Assembly (NCBI GenBank): GCA_022564085.1
Contig: JADFMC010000161.1
Coordinates: forward strand, 1 to 5,278
Source of the DNA: Fidelibacterota bacterium
Lineage (GTDB): Bacteria; Fidelibacterota; Marinisomatia; SCGC-AAA003-L08; TS1B11
Direction: 5' to 3'
DNA length: 5,278 bases
Of this stretch, positions 1 through 5,278 are shown one piece after another. The position numbers and the translations under genes were made by a program. The notes beneath the pieces were generated by a model. It was not told the origin of the DNA. It was given only the letters and a program-made list of their open reading frames with translations, and did not search any database. Numbering within the stretch: position 1 is the stretch's first letter; each line of letters starts with the position of its first letter.

Positions 1-127
1 AACCCTGGTGAGACCGGGCGCCATGGGCCCGGTCAATATCCTGGATGTATTCTTTCAAGGGACCGATCACGGTCCGGATACGGGATTTTGCAGGCCGGGT
101 AGGCAGGATAGAAATCGCCGGTGTCAA
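1..127 (-). CDS. Possible 5' end of an unidentified gene, cut by the left edge
   Basis: On the minus strand, downstream of the Rid gene, one frame stays open for 42 codons from just after a stop (TGA at 130-128) to the window edge. Its later part, from a possible GTG start at 70, reads VIGPLKEYIQDIDRAHGARS, which looks like a normal soluble helical protein. The codon third positions also look like those of the neighbouring genes. Against it, there is no ATG in this frame, the only starts are TTG (127) or GTG (70), and neither has a good Shine-Dalgarno sequence. I do not recognise the family. If real, it would lie 15 to 72 bp after the Rid stop and could be in the same operon. An alternative short frame starts at ATG 24 and cannot be judged from 8 codons. 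Confidence 0.3.
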   Translation of the reverse strand, partial: MTPAISILPTRPAKSRIRTVIGPLKEYIQDIDRAHGARSHQG

Positions 128-142
128 TCACGGCCGGTTGGA

Positions 143-544
143 TCAGGTATCGTTCGCGGCGGGCAGGATGGCCTCAGCTTCGATCTCGATCATCATATCC
201 GGGTCGATCAAAGTTGCCACCTGGACCATAGTGGTTGCCGGCGGGTGGGCGCCGAAGGCTTCGCCATGGGCCCGGCCAAAATCGGCCCAGTGACTGATAT
301 CGGTGACAAACATGCGCGTGCGCACCACCTGATTCATCCCGGCGCCCAGGTCGGCCAACGCGCGGCTGATGATCTCACAGCATCGTTGGGCTTGAGCGAA
401 ACCGTCCCCCGGCCGATAAACATGGCTGTCATCTGTCAGCGGAGTGCTGCCGGAGACATAAATGTGGTTTCCGGCCCTGATAGCTTGACAGTATCCAATA
501 TCCTGTTCCCAGGGCGCTCCGCTGTAGGTCCGCTCAATTTTCAT
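143..544 (-). CDS. Rid family protein (RidA/YjgF/YER057c/UK114 superfamily), non-RidA subgroup
   Basis: This is a 133-residue protein, the usual size for the Rid family of small trimeric cytosolic proteins. RidA itself hydrolyses reactive enamine/imine intermediates made by PLP enzymes. Family landmarks are in order: the IYVSG strand (28-32), the helix with AQRCCEIISRALADLGAG (51-69), VVRTRMFVTDI (73-83), and the C-terminal core from HPPATTMVQVA (100-110) to MIEIEAEAI (118-126). In E. coli RidA the core reads PARSCVEVA and its Arg105 binds the substrate carboxylate. Here the matching residue is Thr104, so enamine deaminase activity of the RidA type is doubtful and the protein fits the Rid subgroups without that arginine. 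The conserved glutamates of IEIEAEA remain. The ATG at 544 is well supported by AAGGAA six bases upstream (556-551 on the minus strand). A 187-codon frame on the other strand at 8-571 is its antisense shadow. The family is secure; the exact reaction is unknown. Confidence 0.93.
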   Translation of the reverse strand: MKIERTYSGAPWEQDIGYCQAIRAGNHIYVSGSTPLTDDSHVYRPGDGFAQAQRCCEIISRALADLGAGMNQVVRTRMFVTDISHWADFGRAHGEAFGAHPPATTMVQVATLIDPDMMIEIEAEAILPAANDT

Positions 545-609
545 GGCTGGTTCCTTAAAAGATATATTTAATCAAGATACCCGCAATCCCGGGTTTCGCC
601 CAGGAAATT

Positions 610-637
610 AGTATAGGTTAAGCGGGATATTCTGAAA
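610..637 (-). promoter_or_regulatory. Candidate promoter for the Rid gene
   Basis: Read on the minus strand, TTTCAG (637-632) and TATACT (615-610) are separated by 16 bases. The second box is a good match to a sigma-70 -10 element and the first is a poor match to -35. Transcription would begin near 603, giving a leader of about 59 bases before the ATG at 544. This is a visual match only. Promoter rules in the likely host phylum are not well known to me. Confidence 0.25.
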
Positions 638-925
638 CCTCAGGGGAATCCCTGTAGATGGCAAACCAACTATAGCGCCCGTCCCGAGCGGCTGATTATA
701 CCGCGCCAATTTGTGTCACGTGCCGCACTTCGATTGATATTCTCTGACGGCCGGGCCAAAGCTATCGATAATAACCAATCGCTTAGGCCTCGACATAAAA
801 AAATTGTGGCATCTCTCATTTTTCCTTTGTATTATTGTGCTGTCGCAACCATTACATTAGCGGTATTTATTAAATGAAGTCGAGCAATTAATGTTTTTAA
901 TGGTGGGTGAGTGCGCACGCTTATA

Positions 926-956
926 TTGTGAGCGCGGGTTCACGCTGGTCTATATG
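926..956 (+). promoter_or_regulatory. Weak candidate promoter for the receptor gene
   Basis: TTGTGA (926-931) and TATATG (951-956) have the order and rough shape of -35 and -10 boxes, but the 19-base spacer is long. Transcription would begin near 963, giving a leader of about 125 bases. Within the spacer, GTGA (928-931) and TCAC (940-943) form a short dyad separated by eight bases, which could be chance or an operator half-site pair. Another AT-rich box, TATTATTG (830-837), is a possible alternative promoter. Confidence 0.2.
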
Positions 957-1075
957 CAGTTTAGTATTTGCATCCAGCAGCCTGCTTCGGCTAACTTTTC
1001 ATCCCTGGCTGGCACTATTGCAGCCTGAAAATATTGAAAAAAACCAAGTTAAGTCTAACTCATCCTTATCAAATT

Positions 1076-1080
1076 AGGAG
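1076..1080 (+). promoter_or_regulatory. Shine-Dalgarno site that fixes the receptor start
   Basis: AGGAG ends seven bases before ATG at 1088, an ideal spacing. A second ATG follows directly at 1091, ten bases from the site. The reading frame is also open upstream to a TTG at 1034, but that start has no ribosome binding site and would add 18 charged and polar residues in front of the signal peptide. The 1088 start is therefore preferred. Confidence 0.85.
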
Positions 1081-1087
1081 AATACAG

Positions 1088-4000
1088 ATGATGAGGCACA
1101 CTTTACGAGTTTTTCTGGTCATGTTCTTTCCGGTTTTCCTGTTCAGTCAGGAAACTGGTAAAATTGCAGGTACCGTGACTGACGAAGCCACCGGTGAGCC
1201 CTTAGTGGGCGCTAATATTTTAGTTGAGGGAACATCGTTTGGCGCCGCCACCGATAGTGAAGGCAAATACCGTATTCTAGGTGTTCCGGCAAGTACTTAC
1301 GCGGTAAGGGCGGAGTTCATCGGGTACCGGCCGGTACGGATCTCGAATGTGCGCGTCTCCAGCCGTCTGACGACGGATACGGACTTCGCTCTAACGTCTG
1401 AAGCGCTGGAGCTGGGCGTGGTGGAGGTTGTAGCCGAACGGCCGTTGATCAATCCCAGCGCCACCAACGCTATCCGGAGCATTTCCAGCGAACAGATTGC
1501 CAATTTCGCCACCAGGAATGTGGCCGACTTCTTCAGCATTCAGCCGGGAGTGGTGATCCATAACGGCATGCTGCATATTCGCGGCAGCCGCCCCGATGAA
1601 GTGGGCTATGAGCTGGAAGGCGCCAGCACCAAGGCTATCGCTCGCGGTGGCGTTATTCAGGCCGGGCAACAGGCCGCTACCGCCGAGCTCGGAGGTGGCG
1701 GCGCCTTCAACCTGGGTTCAGTTATTGCTGAAGCCCTCGAAGAGGTTACCATTCAGTCCGGTGGGTATACCGCCGACCTGGGTGGCTCCAACGCCGGGAT
1801 CATCCAGCAGAAGCTCAAGACCGGTGGCCAGAGCATGAGCGGTTCGGTGCTGTATGAAACGGACGCCCTGGCGCCTGCCCTCGGTGGTGACGAGACTTTT
1901 TCGTACGGAGCCACCGATTTCACCGCCACATTGGGCGGTCCCTTGCTTTCCAATCGGGTTCGGTTTTTTGGCGCCGTCCAGCGGCTGCATACCGACGACT
2001 TCACGCCTCAATTCTGGTTTGGCGCCGATATCGCTGATAAGGCGCTGCTGCCCGATCTGATCGGCGGTATTACACCTAGCGGTGACTCCGTCAGCTTTTC
2101 ATGGGGCGATGGGGACATTTCGGATAACACCTCATTTGCTCAATTAGCGGATGGCACGATTATTAAAGCAGCGCAAAACAAGAGGGTCAGCGACGTCACA
2201 ACCTTTAACGGTACCCTGCTGTTTGATTTCAACCCCCTGGTCATCCGCGTGGGGGGTGCTCTTAACAGCAGCACAACCCAGGTCAATTCGTTACCGCTTT
2301 TTAGAATGTTCAACGACCGCCTGCCGGAAAGGAAGAGGTCCTCATCGCTTATTAACGTGAAAGGGACAATGTTCCTGAGTTCCAATACCCTCATCAACGT
2401 GAATGTCAATAGGTTTAGCCGGCTCGCGGAGATTTATGATCCCAATTTCGATCATGGATCGGTGGCAGACATCCTGGAATGGGGCGACTCCACCAAGGTG
2501 GCTGAGGTGAACTCAAACTGGGTTTACAAGAGTCGGTGGGCCCCGCCCGACGATTTTAATGTGGCCGCCTTTCGGTTCCAGCGTCCCGGCGATATTACAA
2601 CCGGATACTCCAAGTCCGAGCAGTCCTATATCGGTTTAAATGGCGGACTGGTGAGCCAGATAACGGACCACGAAATCAAGATCGGTTTCGATTGGCGGCG
2701 GTGGACCTATCGGCAGTACTCCTTTGGTGCTGGCGCCATCCAGAGCGTCAACCAGTTGATTGCCGCAACGGGCAAATTGGACACCGCGTTTGCCGCAATT
2801 GATGATGGAAATGCGACAAAAGAGCAGATTGATCTCGCGGCCACGACCCTCAGGAGGTCCCGGATCTCCAATATTGGCTACGATGAGTTTGGCAAGGAGA
2901 TTACGGACGAAGACAATATTGACCGTGCCAGGCACCCCTATAACCTCTCCTTCTATATCATGGACAAGATTGAGATGGACGATATTGTGGTTAATGCCGG
3001 GCTGCGGGTGGACCGGTATAAACTGGACGATTTCAGATTAGTTGACGGCATTTTGAATCCACCCTACGACGGGACCGCCGCATCGGCCTACGAGGATCTG
3101 CTGGAAGAAACAGACCTGCATACAATCATCCAGCCGCGGTTAGGCTTGGCCTTCCCGCTCTCCGATAGGGCGGTGTTCCACCTGCAATATGGGAAATTCG
3201 CGCAATTCCCGGACCTGGGTCTGCCGTACAAAAGCCGCTCCACTATGGCTGCCAATTTCGGTGGGCAGAACTTCATCCGCGATCCGGTTGGCTTCGATCT
3301 TGAGCCCATCATCACAACCCAGTATGAAGCGGGGTTCGCCTACCAGCTGGGCGAGGTGGCGTCCTTTGATGTGACCATCTTTGCCCGCAATACAGAAGGC
3401 CAGTTGGTGGTGGAACAGGTGCTCCCTCCGGCCGACAATACCTACGGGGCTGGTGAGTACTCTGTTTATAATAATGGTGATTTCACTACGGCCAGCGGTC
3501 TGGAGTTTGCTTTCCAGACTCGGCGCGTGGGGCCCTTCCAGGCCATCCTCAACTACACCTGGACGGATGCTCGCGGAACCAATTCAAACGCCAACAGCAC
3601 AATTGGCAACCTGAGTGTGGGGGCTGAATCACCGACATTGATTACGCCGCTGCAGTATGAGCAAAAGCACAGGGGCGCCATCAATCTGGACACGCGCTTT
3701 GGTGAGCGTGGCCTGTTGGCCAACAGCGGTATTAATCTTTACTTCACCTTTAACAGCGGCCATCCCTTCACCCATTCTTCGGGTGGTATGGGCCAGCGAA
3801 ACGCCGATGATGGCCCATTGCTGACGGATGGCGATCCCCGCAGCCGGGAACCGGTGGAACCGATCGGCGCATCCACAACGCCGTGGGTATTCAATACCGG
3901 TTTGAAGGCCGACGTGACGTTTAATCTTGGCAACGCTTCCCTCACGGCCTATGTGATTGTAACCAATCTCTTCAACAGCCAGAATGTGCTGAACGTTTAC

Positions 4001-4204
4001 AACCGGTCAGGGAATGCCTTTGATGATGGCTTCCTTTCCGATCCGGCGCTCAGCGATCTTATCGTACAGGCTCAAGGTCCCTCGTATGTGGAGCTGTATC
4101 AAGCGGTCAACCTGGGCAACCGGCAGCACTGGATAACCGATCAAGGCTACGATCTGTTCGATATACCGAGGCAGATCAAGCTTGGTGTGTCGGTGGGCTT
4201 TTAG
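1088..4204 (+). CDS. TonB-dependent outer-membrane receptor with N-terminal carboxypeptidase-regulatory-like domain
   Basis: This 1038-residue outer-membrane protein belongs to the TonB-dependent receptor superfamily, which takes up or binds large nutrients using TonB/ExbBD energy. Residues 1-21 form a signal peptide (MMRHTLRVFL, then a hydrophobic run ending FLFSQ). Residues 24-105 form a carboxypeptidase-D regulatory-like beta-sandwich, with GKIAGTVTD, GEPLVGANILVEGT and GYRPVRI. A VVEVVAERP stretch (about 111-119) takes the place where a TonB box or plug start is expected. The plug covers about 122-247 and includes the hallmark HIRGSRPDEVGYELEGA (163-179). The barrel fills the rest, with typical strands SFYIMDKIEMDDIVVNAGLR (about 621-640) and PRLGLAFPLSDRAVFHLQYG (about 683-702). 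The chain ends in VSVGF, the C-terminal aromatic expected for BAM-assembled barrels. No frameshift is visible. The substrate is unknown, and no SusD-like gene lies next to it. The next gene, 176 bp downstream, encodes an exported protein that may be a partner. Confidence 0.93.
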   Translation: MMRHTLRVFLVMFFPVFLFSQETGKIAGTVTDEATGEPLVGANILVEGTSFGAATDSEGKYRILGVPASTYAVRAEFIGYRPVRISNVRVSSRLTTDTDFALTSEALELGVVEVVAERPLINPSATNAIRSISSEQIANFATRNVADFFSIQPGVVIHNGMLHIRGSRPDEVGYELEGASTKAIARGGVIQAGQQAATAELGGGGAFNLGSVIAEALEEVTIQSGGYTADLGGSNAGIIQQKLKTGGQSMSGSVLYETDALAPALGGDETFSYGATDFTATLGGPLLSNRVRFFGAVQRLHTDDFTPQFWFGADIADKALLPDLIGGITPSGDSVSFSWGDGDISDNTSFAQLADGTIIKAAQNKRVSDVTTFNGTLLFDFNPLVIRVGGALNSSTTQVNSLPLFRMFNDRLPERKRSSSLINVKGTMFLSSNTLINVNVNRFSRLAEIYDPNFDHGSVADILEWGDSTKVAEVNSNWVYKSRWAPPDDFNVAAFRFQRPGDITTGYSKSEQSYIGLNGGLVSQITDHEIKIGFDWRRWTYRQYSFGAGAIQSVNQLIAATGKLDTAFAAIDDGNATKEQIDLAATTLRRSRISNIGYDEFGKEITDEDNIDRARHPYNLSFYIMDKIEMDDIVVNAGLRVDRYKLDDFRLVDGILNPPYDGTAASAYEDLLEETDLHTIIQPRLGLAFPLSDRAVFHLQYGKFAQFPDLGLPYKSRSTMAANFGGQNFIRDPVGFDLEPIITTQYEAGFAYQLGEVASFDVTIFARNTEGQLVVEQVLPPADNTYGAGEYSVYNNGDFTTASGLEFAFQTRRVGPFQAILNYTWTDARGTNSNANSTIGNLSVGAESPTLITPLQYEQKHRGAINLDTRFGERGLLANSGINLYFTFNSGHPFTHSSGGMGQRNADDGPLLTDGDPRSREPVEPIGASTTPWVFNTGLKADVTFNLGNASLTAYVIVTNLFNSQNVLNVYNRSGNAFDDGFLSDPALSDLIVQAQGPSYVELYQAVNLGNRQHWITDQGYDLFDIPRQIKLGVSVGF

Positions 4205-4217
4205 TGGGGGCTGCAGA

Positions 4218-4236
4218 TCACGCAGCGAAGGATACT
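4218..4236 (+). repeat. Degenerate extra copy of the palindrome's arm
   Basis: The bases TCACGCAGCGAAG (4218-4230) match TGACGGAGTGAAG (4251-4263) of the neighbouring palindrome at 10 of 13 positions, and both are followed by a GATACT/TATCT-like tail. This may be a worn partial unit of the same repeat family placed in tandem, only 14 bp after the receptor stop codon. The match is short, so chance is not excluded. Confidence 0.35.
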
Positions 4237-4242
4237 TATAGA

Positions 4243-4321
4243 TGTCATGCTGACGGAGTGAAGTATCTAATAAAAGATGTTTCACCGCGGAGAGAGATTC
4301 TTCGCTGTGCTCAGAATGACA
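4243..4321. repeat. 79-bp imperfect palindromic intergenic repeat, able to form nested hairpins
   Basis: The outer arms TGTCATGCTGA (4243-4253) and TCAGAATGACA (4311-4321) are inverted copies matching at 10 of 11 positions. The similarity continues inward as GTGAAGTATCT and the complement of AGATTCTTCGC. Inside the left half, GTGAAGTATCT (4258-4268) and AGATGTTTCAC (4275-4285) pair over all 11 positions as RNA, using two G-U wobbles, around a six-base AATAAA loop. The element lies 38 bp after the receptor stop and 59 bp before the next start. There is no T-run after it, so it is not a classical intrinsic terminator, though it could slow exonucleases or attenuate read-through. From memory, sequences of the form TGTCATTCTGAGC..GAAG..ATCT recur between genes in many bacterial genomes; I could not check this here. 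Confidence 0.75.
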
Positions 4322-4380
4322 AGGGGATAGGTCACAAGGTTTCGGCCAGCACCGTTAATTAGATAATCTATGGAGATATC

Positions 4381-5278
4381 ATGAAAAAAAGTCGTGCAGT
4401 TATTAGTATTGGAATGATGGTCCTTTTGTTTGCGGCCCTATCCTTCGCAAATGAGAAGAACCCATCCGGACGATCAGCATCCTTACCCAAAGCGTCGGCG
4501 GCCATGGGGCCGGCCGCGTCGGTGCTCAACATCAACAACCTGATGATCTGGGTTGACAGGGACGGCTTTTTCCCCTGGACGCATACCTATGCAGCTTCGT
4601 GGGCAGCAGAGTATCCCAAGGGAACGGCTGGCCTGATCTTCGCTGAAGGGATGCTTTGGGGCGCTCGGGTTGACGATGCCGGCACGCGGGATGGTACCAA
4701 ACCTAGGATAAGAGTCAATGGCGCCACCTACGCCACGGGACTGAAGGCCGGGAAGGTACTATATGATGCGAACGGTAATGTGACCGGGGCCGATGAGACT
4801 CCCACGGACCGGCATGTATGGCGGGTCAGGGCCGATTACCAGACGGCGGACCTGACGTCTGATGCATCGACCTTCAATTCCATTGCTCTCGATGATATAA
4901 GCGACGACGATATCCTCGGCATTTATACCCAATATGATTACGACTGGAAAAACTGGCCGGTTGCGGACGGGGCGCCATATGACGATGTGAACGGTGATGG
5001 CGCCTACGATCCCGCGGTGGATATTCCCGGGGAGCCCGGCGCCTCCCAGACCATCTGGCTGGTGGCCAATGACCTGCCCTTCGCCGATGGCAGCGAAGTC
5101 GCCCCCAATTCCTACGGCTCTTCGGCCACCGGTATGGAAATGCAGCTCACCATGTGGGCCTATGACTTCGCGCCCGATAACCCCCTGGGCAATATGCTCT
5201 TTAAGCGGGCCCGGTTGATTTACACCGGTCTGGCCGGTGGCCCGGCCGACGCCAAGCTCGATACGGTCTATTTCACCC
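4381..5278 (+). CDS. Exported protein with calcium-binding-like DxNxDGxxD loop, cut by the right edge
   Basis: The frame is open from ATG 4381 to the edge, giving 299 residues without a stop. GGAG (4372-4375) lies five bases before the ATG. Residues 1-23 form a clear Sec signal peptide: MKKSR, a hydrophobic core, then SFA before Asn24. A low-complexity Ser/Ala/Pro linker (about 27-48) follows. The mature part carries NNLMIWVDRDGFFPW (52-66), IFAEGMLWGARVDD (86-99), DWKNWPVADGAPYDDVNGDG (188-207) and MQLTMWAYDF (254-263). D202-x-N204-x-D206-G207-x-x-D210 matches an EF-hand/dockerin-type calcium loop. I recall this motif order from large secreted proteins of Marinimicrobia, Calditrichota and Ignavibacteria, often ending in a type IX secretion or FlgD-like C-terminal domain; that end is outside this window. 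No enzymatic fold or catalytic motif is recognised. It may be an extracellular partner of the upstream receptor, but that rests on position only. Confidence 0.85.
   Translation, partial: MKKSRAVISIGMMVLLFAALSFANEKNPSGRSASLPKASAAMGPAASVLNINNLMIWVDRDGFFPWTHTYAASWAAEYPKGTAGLIFAEGMLWGARVDDAGTRDGTKPRIRVNGATYATGLKAGKVLYDANGNVTGADETPTDRHVWRVRADYQTADLTSDASTFNSIALDDISDDDILGIYTQYDYDWKNWPVADGAPYDDVNGDGAYDPAVDIPGEPGASQTIWLVANDLPFADGSEVAPNSYGSSATGMEMQLTMWAYDFAPDNPLGNMLFKRARLIYTGLAGGPADAKLDTVYFT

Larger units (their letters stand above)
545..1087. other. Divergent intergenic region without a recognisable gene
   Basis: About 540 bp separate the leftward Rid gene from the rightward receptor gene. The stretch from about 790 to 900 is AT-rich, including a seven-base A run near 797-803, and contrasts with the GC-richer genes on both sides. 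I see only small dyads: CAGGG-GAAT-CCCTG (641-654), CACGTG (717-722) and GTGCGCAC (911-918). The frames are broken apart from a doubtful 45-codon one at 891-1028. No tRNA, riboswitch consensus (the B12 box was looked for because of the receptor) or mobile element was recognised. The region must contain two promoters and could hold an operator or a small RNA, but nothing here identifies one. Confidence 0.7.

Noticed and set aside
115..142. Hairpin after the Rid stop (CCGGTG-TCAAT-CACGG) as a terminator
   Set aside because: The stem is five pairs with a bulge and no T-run follows it on the minus strand.
8..571. 187-codon open frame on the + strand at the left end
   Set aside because: It lies antisense to the clear Rid gene, reads as Arg/Gly/His-rich low-sense protein, has no ribosome binding site, and matches no family I recognise.
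891..1028. 45-codon + strand frame upstream of the receptor (MFLMVGECARLYCERGF...)
   Set aside because: Only weak CGAG precedes it, its composition is not distinctive, it overlaps the candidate promoter, and a frame this short is common by chance.
1034..1087. Upstream extension of the receptor gene to a TTG start
   Set aside because: The ATG at 1088 has an AGGAG seven bases upstream and begins directly with a signal peptide; the TTG has no ribosome binding site.
960..1087. Possible cobalamin riboswitch in the receptor leader
   Set aside because: I looked because such riboswitches often precede TonB-dependent receptors, but no B12-box or GCCACTG-type consensus is present; GGCACT at 1011 is not sufficient.
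4243..4321. Intrinsic terminator or CRISPR unit at the palindrome
   Set aside because: There is no T-run after the stem and no regularly spaced repeat-spacer array; a dispersed palindromic repeat fits better.
4994..5218. 74-codon frame overlapping the right-hand gene
   Set aside because: It is a Pro/Ser-rich shadow in another frame of the exported-protein gene, which has a signal peptide, a ribosome binding site and recognisable motifs.

Overview
The window holds two confident genes, one gene cut by the right edge, and possibly the start of another at the left edge. Protein style suggests an uncultured Gram-negative bacterium of the FCB kind, such as Marinimicrobia/Fidelibacterota, Calditrichota, KSB1 or Ignavibacteria. 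The grounds are a TonB-dependent receptor with an N-terminal carboxypeptidase-regulatory-like domain, and a secreted protein with short WP/GAPY/DxNxDG motifs. I recall both as common in those groups. This placement is inference from memory, not a search result.

Left part (1-544): a Rid (RidA/YjgF/UK114) family gene lies on the minus strand at 143-544. It lacks the arginine of classical RidA deaminases. Downstream of it, a minus-strand frame stays open to the window edge at 1-127 and may be the start of a further gene. Middle (545-1087): a long divergent intergenic region of about 540 bp that must hold the promoters of the Rid gene (leftward) and the receptor gene (rightward). Only weak promoter-like boxes are visible there.

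Right part (1088-5278): a large outer-membrane receptor gene (1038 aa), then a 176-bp gap, then an exported protein gene (4381 to the edge, 299 codons seen). Both point right. The gap holds a 79-bp imperfect palindrome (4243-4321) able to fold into nested hairpins, with a degenerate extra copy of one arm just before it. It resembles a dispersed intergenic repeat family rather than a classical terminator.

The receptor and the secreted protein may work together at the cell surface, for example in binding or importing a large substrate. No substrate can be named from this sequence. I see no CRISPR array, transposase, tRNA, rRNA, phage gene or defence system. The window looks mostly ordinary; the palindromic repeat and the receptor/secreted-protein pair are the parts most worth a second look.
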